From Prevotella sp. (GTDB lineage: Bacteria; Bacteroidota; Bacteroidia; Bacteroidales; Bacteroidaceae), in assembly GCA_017524385.1 (NCBI GenBank), contig JAFWSS010000256.1, positions 1 to 64,000 on the forward strand: 64,000 nucleotides of DNA, in the 5' to 3' direction. The notes under the pieces are model-generated. The model was not told the origin of the DNA and searched no databases. It saw only the letters and a list, made by a program, of their open reading frames with translations. Numbering within the stretch: the first letter of the stretch is position 1; every line of letters starts with the position of its first letter. Positions 23,591 to 32,853 of the stretch are shown in pieces. The translations under genes were made by a program, and so were the position numbers.

Positions 23591-23697
23591 ATCATTAATA
23601 AAGCGGATGAATAGTTTGCAAAATTAATGATAAGAATAGAGATGTGCAACAAATTGCCGTTAAAATGTGAGAAATGTCTTGAAAAGGAAGGAAATCT

Positions 23698-23729
23698 TTT
23701 GATTATTCGTGGAAATATGCGTACTTTTG
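23698..23729 (+). promoter_or_regulatory. Promoter of the M6 protease gene
   Basis: TTTG (23698-23701), 20 bases, TACTTTTG (23722-23729). It excludes an upstream in-frame ATG at 23709 and fixes the start at 23757. Confidence 0.7.
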
Positions 23730-23756
23730 CAACATCATCAAGTAATCACATCAATA

Positions 23757-25577
23757 ATGAAAAAGATATTGTTTGTATTGTTAGGCATCATGACAGCCTT
23801 CAACTGTTGGGCCGACAAAGGTTATCCCTTCCCTGTAGAAGTACGCCAATCTGACGGTACGACCCTTACCATCGTCCTTCATGGCGATGAGGATTTCCAT
23901 TACTACACCACCCTAGACGGCATCCTTTTAGTTCAGCGTGACGGCGGCTATTACATCGGCTCTGTTGATGCCGAAGGCACGTTGACAGCCACAGAGTTGC
24001 TGGCTCATAATTCCGGTGAGCGCAGCGCCTTGGAGATGCAACAGGCGTCTTTGCAGAATCGTGAAGCGTTTTTCTCTACCGCCGAGACCCATCGCGGCAT
24101 ACTCAGGTCTCGTCGCGAGCCAATAGACAGCACGGGCCAGCGCCTATTCCCCCACAAGGGTTCTCCACGTGCCGTTGTCATCCTGGCAGAGTTCAGCGAC
24201 TCCGCCCATCATTTCACGATAGAGAATCCCAAGCGTTCCTTCCATGAGTATTTCAACGCCACGAAGCCATTGGAAGACCATGGCCGTGGCGAGAACCGCA
24301 ATTTCGTCAGTGTCCGCCAGTACTTCAAGTTGGCCAGTTTCGGCCAGTTCATCCCCGACTTCGATGTTTACGGCCCCGTGACGCTACCGAGCAACCTCGC
24401 CACCTATGGTGCCGACTCTGGCGGCGAGGGGAAAGGCGAGCGCATGGACCTTCTTTTCCAAGATGCCTGCATGCTGTTGAACGACAGCATCGACTTCTCC
24501 CAATATGACAGCAACAACGACGACTATGTGGATTTGGTGATCATCATCTACGCGGGTTACTCCCAGTCGATGTCAGGCAATTCCAGCGACTGCATCTGGC
24601 CGAAGTCGGGCACCATCTCCGGAGGCACTTATGACGGCAAGCGTGTTCAACGCTACGCCGTGAGTGCGGAGTTGAACGGTTTTCCTGGTTGCTGGTCCAC
24701 AGCCCCATGGGAGCGCATCAACGGCATCGGCACGCTATGCCATGAGTTCTGCCACACGATGGGTCTTCCCGACTTCTACCCCACCGGCAACGCTTGGAAG
24801 GGCGACAACCAAGGCATGGAATACTGGAGTCTGATGGACAGCGGCAACTACCTGAGCAACGGCTACACCCCCTGCGCCCTCAATGCTTGGGAGCGCGAGG
24901 CGATGGAATGGATGGAAATCCCTCTCCTTGACACCAGCGGTGAGATGGAAGTGAAGCCATTGGACGAAGGGGGCACAGCCTACCGCATCGTCAACCCCTC
25001 GAACTCCCGCGAATACTTCTTGTTGGAAAACATCCAAAACATAGGCCTGAACTCCTACCAGAAAGGCCACGGCCTTTTGGTGACCCATGTGGAATACGAC
25101 CCAAGTTCGTTCTCCATCCGCTCCGGCAACAACGTCAACAACATCAAAGGGCATCCCCGCATGACCGTTGTTCCAGCCGACGGATTGTTGTTCGCCCAAT
25201 ACAATGTTGGAACAACGATTGGCGGAAAGGTGATCAAGAACGCGGACTTCTATGCCGAACTGGCCGGCGACCCATTCCCCGGCACAAAAGGCGTCACCGA
25301 ATTGAACGACACGATGGAGATAGTGAACTACAATTTCTACACCAACGGCGACAAGACCAACAAAGCCCTGGCCAACATCATCGAGAGCAACGACGGCGTG
25401 GTGACGTTCACCTACATCGACGACTTCGATGCTTACACGCTCGCCGTACCCACCGTGCTGGCCCCCCAAGAAGCCACCGACGCCATCTACACCATCGACG
25501 GCCGTCGTGTCAAAGGCGAGTTGGACGGCCTTCCCCACGGCATCTACATCCACAAGGGCAAGAAAGTGGTGAGATAG
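23757..25577 (+). CDS. Secreted M6-family metalloprotease
   Basis: A 606-residue secreted zinc protease of the M6 (immune inhibitor A-like) family. Signal peptide MKKILFVLLGIMTAFNCWA, then a propeptide-like region (YPFPVEVRQSDGTTLTIVLH) and the catalytic domain: AVVILAEFSDSAHHF, YVDLVIIIYAGYSQS and the zinc motif HEFCHTMGLPDFY (HExxH with a downstream Asp). The Met-turn-like YWSLMDSG follows. The last 30 residues (AIYTIDGRRVKGELDGLPHG then IYIHKGKKVV) resemble the short C-terminal tail common on exported Prevotella proteins, possibly for surface sorting. It probably degrades host or dietary protein outside the cell. Confidence 0.88.
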   Translation: MKKILFVLLGIMTAFNCWADKGYPFPVEVRQSDGTTLTIVLHGDEDFHYYTTLDGILLVQRDGGYYIGSVDAEGTLTATELLAHNSGERSALEMQQASLQNREAFFSTAETHRGILRSRREPIDSTGQRLFPHKGSPRAVVILAEFSDSAHHFTIENPKRSFHEYFNATKPLEDHGRGENRNFVSVRQYFKLASFGQFIPDFDVYGPVTLPSNLATYGADSGGEGKGERMDLLFQDACMLLNDSIDFSQYDSNNDDYVDLVIIIYAGYSQSMSGNSSDCIWPKSGTISGGTYDGKRVQRYAVSAELNGFPGCWSTAPWERINGIGTLCHEFCHTMGLPDFYPTGNAWKGDNQGMEYWSLMDSGNYLSNGYTPCALNAWEREAMEWMEIPLLDTSGEMEVKPLDEGGTAYRIVNPSNSREYFLLENIQNIGLNSYQKGHGLLVTHVEYDPSSFSIRSGNNVNNIKGHPRMTVVPADGLLFAQYNVGTTIGGKVIKNADFYAELAGDPFPGTKGVTELNDTMEIVNYNFYTNGDKTNKALANIIESNDGVVTFTYIDDFDAYTLAVPTVLAPQEATDAIYTIDGRRVKGELDGLPHGIYIHKGKKVVR

Positions 25578-25653
25578 CCCAAGCCGTCCAGGCACGTCAA
25601 GGACGAAACATTCAAAACAAAATACAGATTACAGATTAGAGATTATCAAAGCA

Positions 25654-26130
25654 ATGAGATCAAGAACAGCAGACTGGTTTGAGACCAAGATTCGTTATGA
25701 GAAGATGATGGAAGACGGCATGCCCAAGAAAGTCACCGAGCAATACACCGTCGATGCGTTGAGTTTCACGGAGGCCGAATCCTCCATCACAGAGGAGATG
25801 TCGTCCTACATCCGTGGTGAATATGAAGTGGCCGACATCAAGAAAGCCACTTACAAGGAAGTGTTTTTCAGCGAGGCCGACAGCGACGACCGCTGGTACA
25901 AGGCAAAGCTCCAATTCATCACCATCGACGAGAAGACAGAAAAAGAGAAGCGTTCCAACGTCTATTATCTCGTCCAGGCCTCCAGTCTCCCCGTAGCCGT
26001 GAAGCACATCGAAGAGGTGATGGGCACAACCGCCATCGACTATGTGATAGCCAGTCTTGCCGAAACGATGATCATGGACGTTTTCGAGCACAAGGCTCCC
26101 GTACCCTCTTCCGAATCCCCCTCTGAATAA
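25654..26130 (+). CDS. DUF4494 cytosolic protein
   Basis: A 158-residue protein of the DUF4494 family, found across Bacteroidales. Hallmarks are the opening RSRTADWFETKIRYEKMMED, the AESSITEEMSSY segment and VYYLVQASSLPVAVKHIEEV. No signal peptide or known active site is present. It ends two bases before the YggS gene, so the two are co-transcribed; the same pairing is, as I recall, common in the order. Function unknown, perhaps related to amino-acid or PLP homeostasis through its neighbour. Confidence 0.85.
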   Translation: MRSRTADWFETKIRYEKMMEDGMPKKVTEQYTVDALSFTEAESSITEEMSSYIRGEYEVADIKKATYKEVFFSEADSDDRWYKAKLQFITIDEKTEKEKRSNVYYLVQASSLPVAVKHIEEVMGTTAIDYVIASLAETMIMDVFEHKAPVPSSESPSE

Positions 26131-26132
26131 GC

Positions 26133-26804
26133 ATGGAAGGATTGCGCGCCAATCTCCGTCGCGTGTTGGACAGTCTTCCCGCAGGAGTCCGCCTTGTTGC
26201 GGTGAGTAAATTCCACCCGGTAGAAAGCATCCTGTCGGCCTACGCCGAGGGGCAGCGCCTCTTCGGCGAGAGCCATGTCCAGGAGTTGCAGTCGAAGCAT
26301 CCATTGTTGCCCGACGATATCGAATGGCATTTCATCGGCCATTTGCAAACGAACAAGGTGAAATACATCGCCCCCTACGTATCGATGATCGAAGCCGTGG
26401 ACTCTTTCCGTCTTCTTTCGGAGATCGACCGTCAAGCTTCGAAATGCGGCCGTGTGGTGGATGTATTGTTGGAGTTGCATATCGCAGAAGAAGAGACGAA
26501 ATACGGTTTTACCTTCGAAGCATGCCGTAAGTTGCTCGACGATGGTGCTTGGCGCAAGTTGTCGCATGTTCGCATCTGCGGCTTGATGATGATGGCCTCC
26601 TATGTGGACGACGAGCATCAGATCAGGGAGGAGATGACTTCCGCCGCATCATTTTTCGACGAAGTGAAATCACGTTATTTCGCCGATGCCGACTATTTCT
26701 GCGAGCGTAGTTGGGGCATGAGCCACGACTACGCCATTGCTTGCGAGTGCCGCTCCACCATCGTGCGTGTAGGAACGAGCATATTTGGGGAGCGGGAGTA
26801 TTGA
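26133..26804 (+). CDS. yggS: YggS-family PLP homeostasis protein
   Basis: A 223-residue pyridoxal-phosphate-binding protein (PLPBP/YggS). The PLP-lysine is in VRLVAVSKFHP, and the family signature RLFGESHVQEL and WHFIGHLQTNKVKYI follow; the C-terminal WGMSHDYAIACECRSTIVRV and GTSIFG bind the phosphate. It is a single-domain fold III barrel without known catalysis, thought to buffer cytosolic PLP. The upstream gene (DUF4494) ends two bases before its ATG. The gene is followed by a 31-base purine-rich spacer with repeated AGGAG words before convergent lpxB. Confidence 0.92.
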   Translation: MEGLRANLRRVLDSLPAGVRLVAVSKFHPVESILSAYAEGQRLFGESHVQELQSKHPLLPDDIEWHFIGHLQTNKVKYIAPYVSMIEAVDSFRLLSEIDRQASKCGRVVDVLLELHIAEEETKYGFTFEACRKLLDDGAWRKLSHVRICGLMMMASYVDDEHQIREEMTSAASFFDEVKSRYFADADYFCERSWGMSHDYAIACECRSTIVRVGTSIFGEREY

Positions 26805-26835
26805 TATAAGAGGTTTTAGGAGATAAAAGGAGAAA

Positions 26836-27984
26836 TCAGGAGTTTTTAGGAGATTGTAGCAAATCGACCATGATTTTTGCGGCATTTCCTGGTGCGTCGG
26901 GTTTTCCGATGGCCTTTCTCATGTCGTCATATCCTTTGAGCATCTCCTCCCTCCCCTGCTCCCCCGGTAGTATTTGTTGCAATTCATCCATGAGTCTTTG
27001 GTCGGTGAAGGAATCTGCCACCAGTTCCGGCACGACCTCCTTGTCGGCGATGAGATTGACGAGTGAGATGTATTTCACTTTCAGGAAAAGCCTTTTGAGC
27101 AATCCCCAGAAAGGCGCCATTGGCATGGCGTAACACACGACTTGTGGCACATTGAACAGTGCTGTTTCCAATGTCGCCGTGCCACTGGTGACGAGAGCCG
27201 CCGTTGCATTGGCCAGCAAGGCGAACGTGTCGTTGTGCACGATTTTCAACGGGGTATTCCCTATGAACCTCCCATAGTAGTCATCGTCAATGGCCGGAGC
27301 CCCAGCAAGAACGAACTGATACTGCTTGAAGGCATCCATCACCTTTATCATCCGCGGGAGGTTGTCCTTGATTTCCGTTTTCCTACTACCAGCGAGCAAA
27401 GCGATGATAGGGCGGTCGTCCAACCCGTTCCTTTGACAGAACTGTAAAATATTTTCCTTATTCCCGTTAACAAATCCAATCACTTCGTCGGCCGTTGGGT
27501 TGCCAACGTAATGGATGGGGAAATGGTGTTTTCTCTCATAGAAATCCACCTCAAAAGGAAGAATGGAGAAGAGGGCATCGACATCTCGCTTGATGTTTTT
27601 GATGCGGTGCTCCTTCCACGCCCAAATCTTTGGTGAGATATAATAGAACACCTTGGACAAATGATTGGAGTGCACATATTTGGCAATATCAAGATTGAAT
27701 CCAGGGTAGTCCACGAGGATGACGGCATCGGGTTTCCACTGTGCGATGTCCTCCTTGCACAAAGCCATGTTACGAAAGATGGCTGGCAGATGGGTCAAGA
27801 CGGTGAAGAATCCCATATATGCCGTGTCGCGGTAATGCCTCACAAGCGTTCCTCCCACCTGTGCCATAAGGTCGCCTCCAAAGAACCTGAAGTCAGCATC
27901 ATCGTCAACATTTTTCAAGGCCTTCATCAAATGAGAAGCATGCAGGTCTCCACTAGCCTCCCCCACAATGAGATAGTATTTCAT
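26836..27984 (-). CDS. lpxB: Lipid-A-disaccharide synthase
   Basis: A 382-residue glycosyltransferase (GT19) that joins UDP-2,3-diacylglucosamine and 2,3-diacylglucosamine-1-phosphate to make the lipid A disaccharide at the inner face of the cytoplasmic membrane. The signature MKYYLIVGEASGDLHASHLM begins the protein; YYISPKIWAWKEHRIKNI and LPFEVDFYERKH follow, and the UDP-binding GTATLETALFNVPQVVCY lies near residue 265. Length is normal. Its start overlaps the 3' end of surE by four bases, so the two genes form one transcript from the surE promoter. Confidence 0.95.
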   Translation of the reverse strand: MKYYLIVGEASGDLHASHLMKALKNVDDDADFRFFGGDLMAQVGGTLVRHYRDTAYMGFFTVLTHLPAIFRNMALCKEDIAQWKPDAVILVDYPGFNLDIAKYVHSNHLSKVFYYISPKIWAWKEHRIKNIKRDVDALFSILPFEVDFYERKHHFPIHYVGNPTADEVIGFVNGNKENILQFCQRNGLDDRPIIALLAGSRKTEIKDNLPRMIKVMDAFKQYQFVLAGAPAIDDDYYGRFIGNTPLKIVHNDTFALLANATAALVTSGTATLETALFNVPQVVCYAMPMAPFWGLLKRLFLKVKYISLVNLIADKEVVPELVADSFTDQRLMDELQQILPGEQGREEMLKGYDDMRKAIGKPDAPGNAAKIMVDLLQSPKNS

Positions 27985-28763
27985 CGCTCCTCAGAATTAA
28001 AGTCCCAAGTGTTCATCAGCCGCATCATCTCGTAATGGGTGACATCGATACGAGTGGGAGTGATGGCCACGTATCCATGTGTGAGCGCCCAGTTGTCGGT
28101 ATCATCCGCATCTGGTTCATCATTCCTGTATCTTCCCACCATCCAGAAATAGTCGTAGCCTCTTGGATGCCTCTCCTTGACACATTCGTCGTACCATGTC
28201 CCGTGAGCCATCCTGCACACACGCACCCCCTTGAACGTTTCCTTAGGGAAGTTGACATTGAGGCAGACCCCCTTTGGCAGTCCCTCATCAATCACCTTGC
28301 GTGTGATCAGCCTCACGAGTGGCCTCAGCGGTGAGAAGTCGGCATCCTCGTTGAAGTCGCAGAGAGAGAAAGCCACAGAAGGCAAGTATTTCATACATCC
28401 TTCCAAAGCCACTCCCATCGTTCCGGAATAATGGGTGTTGACCGATGCGTTGTCGCCGTGGTTGATTCCCCCGATGACGATGTCGGGCATTCGGTCGTTG
28501 CAGAATTGGTTGAGTGCCAGTTTGACACAATCCACCGGCGTACCATTGCACGACCACACCTTCAGTCCCTCCTCCTGGGTTCTCAAGATGAGCCTTAGTG
28601 GAGCGACGGCAGAGAAAGCCGTAGCATTTCCCGACCTAGCCCCTTCAGGAGCACAGACGAGGACATCTCCCAAGTCTCTCACCATGTCGATGAGGCAGTT
28701 GATACCCTTCGCCCGATAGCCGTCATCGTTCGAAATAAGTATTAACGGTTTTTTATTTTTCAT
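27981..28763 (-). CDS. surE: 5'/3'-nucleotidase SurE
   Basis: A 260-residue metal-dependent nucleoside monophosphatase. The metal-binding Asp pair is in ILISNDDGYRAKGI, and further conserved parts are APEGARSGNATAFS, NGTPVDCVKLAL and PDIVIGGINHGDNAS. It dephosphorylates nucleotides in the cytosol and is linked to survival in stationary phase. The gene is first in a surE-lpxB unit, an order also met in other Bacteroidales. A -7 box TACTTTTG (28793-28786) lies 23 bases upstream, back to back with the parA promoter. Confidence 0.95.
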   Translation of the reverse strand: MKNKKPLILISNDDGYRAKGINCLIDMVRDLGDVLVCAPEGARSGNATAFSAVAPLRLILRTQEEGLKVWSCNGTPVDCVKLALNQFCNDRMPDIVIGGINHGDNASVNTHYSGTMGVALEGCMKYLPSVAFSLCDFNEDADFSPLRPLVRLITRKVIDEGLPKGVCLNVNFPKETFKGVRVCRMAHGTWYDECVKERHPRGYDYFWMVGRYRNDEPDADDTDNWALTHGYVAITPTRIDVTHYEMMRLMNTWDFNSEER

Positions 28764-28785
28764 AAATAATCTTTAGTTTTGGGTG

Positions 28786-28842
28786 CAAAAGTACGAAAAA
28801 AGGTTTAAAATACGAGTTTCTCACACAAAATATGTACCTTTG
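28786..28842. promoter_or_regulatory. Divergent surE and parA promoters
   Basis: Minus strand TACTTTTG (28793-28786) for surE; plus strand TACCTTTG (28835-28842) for parA. The -33 elements are weak on both sides. Confidence 0.5.
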
Positions 28843-28916
28843 TAGGCGAAAGTTCGGAGGAAGGCGAAAACGACAGCATCCATCATCTGTCCCTCCGATA
28901 TGTAAAAATAGCTTAC

Positions 28917-29699
28917 ATGGGAAAAATCATAGCATTAGCCAACCAGAAAGGCGGCGTGGGCAAGACGACAACGACCATCAATTTAGCCGCATCCTTGGCA
29001 ACACTAGAAAAGACTGTACTGGTAATAGACGCGGACCCTCAGGCCAACGCCTCCAGTGGATTAGGTGTTGACATCCACGACTTGGACTGTTCCCTTTACG
29101 AATGCCTCATCGGTGAATCCGACATTCACGAAGCGATATACACCACCGACATAGAGGGTCTTGACATCATCCCCAGCCACATCGACTTGGTAGGCGCCGA
29201 GATAGAGATGCTCAACATCGACAATCGTGAGAAAGTAGTGAGCCGCCTATTGAGCAGCATCCGCTCCGACTACGACTACATATTTATCGACTGCTCCCCG
29301 TCGTTGGGTCTCATCACGGTTAATTCCCTGACAGCGGCCGACTCAGTGATCATCCCTGTGCAATGCGAGTATTTTGCCCTGGAAGGCATAGGCAAGTTGC
29401 TCAACACCATCAAGATCATCAAGAGCAAGTTGAACCCCCGTTTGGAGATTGAGGGTTTCCTTCTGACGATGTACGACAGTCGCCTTCGCCTTGCCAACCA
29501 GATATACGACGAAGTGAAACGCCATTTCCAAGAATTGGTATTCAAGACCGTCATCCAGCGCAATGTGAAGTTGAGCGAGAGTCCTAGCCACGGCATCCCC
29601 GTGATTCTTTACGATGCCGACAGCACCGGCAGCAAGAACCACCTCGCCCTAGCCAAGGAGATCATCAACAAGAACGAGGCGAAGAAGCCGCAGAAATGA
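28917..29699 (+). CDS. parA: Chromosome partitioning ATPase ParA/Soj
   Basis: A 260-residue deviant Walker ATPase. The P-loop is KGGVGKTTTTINLAASLA with the signature first Lys, then VLVIDADPQANASSGLG (Walker A'), YIFIDCSPSLG (Walker B) and the C-terminal KLSESPSHGIPVILYD. It forms ATP-dependent dimers on the nucleoid and moves ParB-bound origin DNA. The ATG at 28917 is 75 bases after a -7 box. parB begins at or just after its stop codon. No parS-like palindrome was seen nearby. Confidence 0.96.
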   Translation: MGKIIALANQKGGVGKTTTTINLAASLATLEKTVLVIDADPQANASSGLGVDIHDLDCSLYECLIGESDIHEAIYTTDIEGLDIIPSHIDLVGAEIEMLNIDNREKVVSRLLSSIRSDYDYIFIDCSPSLGLITVNSLTAADSVIIPVQCEYFALEGIGKLLNTIKIIKSKLNPRLEIEGFLLTMYDSRLRLANQIYDEVKRHFQELVFKTVIQRNVKLSESPSHGIPVILYDADSTGSKNHLALAKEIINKNEAKKPQK

Positions 29700-29731
29700 G
29701 GTTCATTCCTCCCTCAAACCAAAGAATCATC

Positions 29732-30622
29732 ATGGCAGCAAAGAAGAAATACAGTGCACTCGGCCGGGGTCTCGACGCCCTCATCTCCACAGAAGAGGTG
29801 AAGACGCAAGGCAGTTCCACAATCAACGAGATACCCCTGGACCAGATAGAAGCCAATCCGAACCAACCCCGTCGCGACATCGACCCCGATGCTCTTCAAG
29901 ACTTAGCCAACAGCATCCGTGTATTGGGTATCGTCCAGCCGATCACCCTCCGTCAGATAGGGGAAGAGAAATACCAGATTATTGCTGGTGAGCGTCGTTG
30001 GCGGGCCTCCAAGGAAGCCGGTCTCACGACCATCCCCGCCTACATCCGCACCATCGACGATGAGAGCGTGATGGAGATGGCATTGGTTGAAAACATCCAG
30101 CGTGAAGACCTTAACGCGATAGAAATCGCTTTGGCTTACGCCCATCTGCTTCAGCAAGAGGGGATGACCCAAGAGAAAGTCGCCGAGCGCGTGGGCAAGA
30201 GCCGTGTAGCAGTAGCCAACCACCTGCGTCTGTTGAAACTTCCCGCCCAGGTACAGATGGCCCTTCAGAAGAAGACCATCGACATGGGCCACGCCCGTGC
30301 CCTTCTCTCTCTGGACAGTCCTTCACAGCAGTTGAAGGTGTTCAAGGAGATACAACGTACGGGAGCGTCGGTTCGCCAAGTGGAAGAATTGGTGAAGAAG
30401 CTCAAGAACGGCGAGAAGGCAAGCCTTTCCAAAGGTGGTGGATCCACCAACAAGCTTCCAGAAGAATTCAACATTCTCCGAGAGCAGATGGCAAGTTTTT
30501 TCCAAGCCAAGGTATCCTTGAGCATGTCTCAGGACGGTAAAGGGAAGATCAGCATCCCCTTTGACAACGAAGAGGAGCTGGAGCGTATCATAAGTCTTTT
30601 CGACAATCTGAAACACCCATGA
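29732..30622 (+). CDS. parB: Chromosome partitioning protein ParB
   Basis: A 296-residue ParB/Spo0J protein. The N-terminal MAAKKKYSALGRGLDALIST is the ParA-stimulating peptide; the CTPase/sulfiredoxin-like domain holds NPNQPRRDID and the GERRWRASKEAGL box; the HTH reads EGMTQEKVAERVGKSRVAVA; and a C-terminal dimer domain follows. It binds parS and slides as a clamp. The start at 29732 was chosen for the canonical N-terminus; a longer frame from 29696 would overlap the parA stop by four bases. The 3' end overlaps the DUF5683 gene by four bases. Confidence 0.95.
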   Translation: MAAKKKYSALGRGLDALISTEEVKTQGSSTINEIPLDQIEANPNQPRRDIDPDALQDLANSIRVLGIVQPITLRQIGEEKYQIIAGERRWRASKEAGLTTIPAYIRTIDDESVMEMALVENIQREDLNAIEIALAYAHLLQQEGMTQEKVAERVGKSRVAVANHLRLLKLPAQVQMALQKKTIDMGHARALLSLDSPSQQLKVFKEIQRTGASVRQVEELVKKLKNGEKASLSKGGGSTNKLPEEFNILREQMASFFQAKVSLSMSQDGKGKISIPFDNEEELERIISLFDNLKHP

Positions 30623-31386
30623 CGCTCCGCCCACGGCATCTCATCCTCCTCTCCCGACTCTCCCTGTGGGTCGTGTTATGGGCATTGTCGATGCCCAGCC
30701 TTGCCCAGACCCCAACAGACAGTGTCTTTTCCGGGCGCATCATCACTGAGGCCGGCGACACGCTGACCGACCTTCTCTACGACGACGTCATCCTGGATGA
30801 AATGATAGACACCATCCATTTCGATGTCGAAGACGCCACCACACCATTGAAGTCGAAGCGTGACTGGAGCACGTGGCGCCCCGACCCCAAGCGTGCACTA
30901 TGGCTCGCCATCGTCATACCCGGTGGCGGACAGATATACAACCGCAAATACTGGAAACTTCCCATCGTCTATGGGGGTTTCGTAGGCTGTGCTTACGCGA
31001 TACAATGGAACAACCAGATGTACAGCGACTATTCACAAGCCTACCTCGACATCTCTGACAACGACCCAACGACGCATAGCTACAACCAGTTCCTGCATCT
31101 TGGTGCCACTATCAACAGTTACAATGAATCAGGTGAGACATACTACAAGAACCTGTTCAAGAAGCGCAAGGATTACTACCGCCGCTATCGTGACCTGAGT
31201 TTCTTCATACTCGTGGGCGTTTACGCCTTGTCTGTGATAGACGCGTACGTTGACGCCTCCCTGTCGGACTTTGACATCTCCAAGGATCTCACGATGCGAG
31301 TGTCTCCGACCATTCTCACCAACAAGCACGAGCGCAACCCTCTCCGTTCCACTGCACTTGGCGTCCAATGCAGTTTGAATTTCTAA
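30619..31386 (+). CDS. DUF5683 membrane protein
   Basis: A 255-residue membrane protein of the DUF5683 family. A signal peptide (to PSLAQ) is followed by a hydrophilic stretch and then helices around ALWLAIVIPGGGQIYNRKYW, KLPIVYGGFVGCAYAIQW and LSFFILVGVYALSVIDAYVD; the GGGQ(I/Y)N box is the family hallmark. Function unknown. The start overlaps the parB stop by four bases (ATGAC), placing it in the same operon; this order with parA, parB and the transglycosylase is conserved in many Bacteroidales, suggesting a role tied to envelope growth or division. Confidence 0.88.
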   Translation: MTLRPRHLILLSRLSLWVVLWALSMPSLAQTPTDSVFSGRIITEAGDTLTDLLYDDVILDEMIDTIHFDVEDATTPLKSKRDWSTWRPDPKRALWLAIVIPGGGQIYNRKYWKLPIVYGGFVGCAYAIQWNNQMYSDYSQAYLDISDNDPTTHSYNQFLHLGATINSYNESGETYYKNLFKKRKDYYRRYRDLSFFILVGVYALSVIDAYVDASLSDFDISKDLTMRVSPTILTNKHERNPLRSTALGVQCSLNF

Positions 31387-31428
31387 CATCACCCTACCAA
31401 CACCACCAAAAGAAGAAAGAGAAGAAAC

Positions 31429-32793
31429 ATGAAAAGAACGAAACTGAATCTCATCGCCGCCCTCCTGGCATTCCTGTCATTACCCCTGGCAGCCCAGAAT
31501 ACAGAAGACGAATTTGAAATCATCTTCACTGACGATGGGAACCAGCGCGAAGTCATCGGCGTACCGATGGCTCTCTACATGTCGGAATTGGACAGTCTGA
31601 TGAGTCTGTACCACAACCAGAACTATCTGACCCTTGACGACGACTGTGAAGCCCGTAACGAAAGCCCCGACTACACCATAGAGGAGGTACAAGAGCGTCT
31701 GAGCCGCATGCCCTGCACCATCAACATGACCTACAACCCCATCGTGAAGCAATTCATCGACCGTTACGTGATGCGTATGAGGAAGACAGTGAGCGTGATG
31801 CTAGGCACTTCCAATTTCTACATGCCCATTTTCGAGCAAGCACTCGAATCCTACAACGTCCCCCTTGAGTTGAAGTACCTTCCCGTCATCGAGTCGGCCT
31901 TGAATCCTAAAGCCGTCTCTCGCGTGGGAGCGACCGGCCTGTGGCAGTTCATGCTTGGCACAGGCAAGCAGTATGGCCTTCGTGTGAACTCCTTGGTGGA
32001 CGACCGTAAAGACCCCATCCGTTCCTCCTACGCCGCCGCCCATTTCCTTCGCGACCTTTACCGCATCTTCGGCGACTGGACCCTAGCCATCGCCGCGTAC
32101 AACTGTGGTCCCGAGAACGTGAACAAGGCCATCCGCCGGAGTGGAGGCAGCCGCGACTATTGGACCATCTACCCCCATCTCCCTGCTGAAACACGCGGCT
32201 ACGTCCCCGCCTTCATCGCCGCCAACTATGTGATGACGTACTATTGCGAGCACAACATCTGCCCCATGTTGACCAATCTTCCAGAACACACCGACACCGT
32301 GGTGGTGAGCAAGAACGTGTCATTCTCCACACTCTCCAAGTTCTGCGACATCGACATCAACCTTCTTCGCGAACTCAACCCCCAATACCGTCGCGACTTG
32401 GTGAACGGTCTCAGCGAGCCCTCCACCATACGCATGCCGATATCTTCGATCAACAAGTTTGTGGAAGCCCAAGACTCCATCATCGCCTACGACGCACAGC
32501 ATCAAAACAGCCGAAGCTACACCGCCAGTGAAGACCGTTCGTCAACATCGAGGAGCAGCGCATCGAGGAGCAGTTCGTCGAGGAGCAGCGCATCGAGGAG
32601 CAGCGCGTCGAGGAGCAGTTCCAGCCGCTCATCCAGTTCGCAAAGGACCTATGCCAATACAAGGAACTACGTTCGTGGCAATTCCTCTGCTTCCACCTCT
32701 TCAGGCTCCACCTCGCGATACGGGCGCAGCAGCCGTTCCTCCACCTCAGCCTCCAACTCCACTGGACGCAACAAAAAAGGCCGCCGAGGATGA
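31429..32793 (+). CDS. MltD-like lytic transglycosylase with Ser/Arg-rich tail
   Basis: A 454-residue exported murein transglycosylase. Signal peptide ends SLPLAAQ. The SLT (goose-type lysozyme) domain is near 125-255, with the catalytic Glu in LKYLPVIESALNPKAVS, then RVGATGLWQFM and AIAAYNCGPENVNKAI. A LysM-like segment (VSFSTLSKFCDIDINLLREL) follows. The last 90 residues are almost only Ser, Arg, Ala, Thr, encoded in part by five 15-base repeats (32548-32622). It cuts the glycan strand to 1,6-anhydro products. It is the fourth gene of the parAB cluster, 42 bases after DUF5683. Confidence 0.9.
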   Translation: MKRTKLNLIAALLAFLSLPLAAQNTEDEFEIIFTDDGNQREVIGVPMALYMSELDSLMSLYHNQNYLTLDDDCEARNESPDYTIEEVQERLSRMPCTINMTYNPIVKQFIDRYVMRMRKTVSVMLGTSNFYMPIFEQALESYNVPLELKYLPVIESALNPKAVSRVGATGLWQFMLGTGKQYGLRVNSLVDDRKDPIRSSYAAAHFLRDLYRIFGDWTLAIAAYNCGPENVNKAIRRSGGSRDYWTIYPHLPAETRGYVPAFIAANYVMTYYCEHNICPMLTNLPEHTDTVVVSKNVSFSTLSKFCDIDINLLRELNPQYRRDLVNGLSEPSTIRMPISSINKFVEAQDSIIAYDAQHQNSRSYTASEDRSSTSRSSASRSSSSRSSASRSSASRSSSSRSSSSQRTYANTRNYVRGNSSASTSSGSTSRYGRSSRSSTSASNSTGRNKKGRRG

Positions 32794-32853
32794 TAGAGGA
32801 AGGCGTGTGGCCCACTCTATCTTCATATAGGTCTGGAAAGCCTAGGCCGACAC

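Noticed and set aside
28764..28916. parS site near parAB
   Set aside because: No palindrome resembling TGTTTCACGTGAAACA was seen here or elsewhere in the window by eye.
28832..29071. Open frame overlapping the start of parA
   Set aside because: Composition is Arg/His-rich as expected of a shadow frame, and it begins inside the parA promoter.
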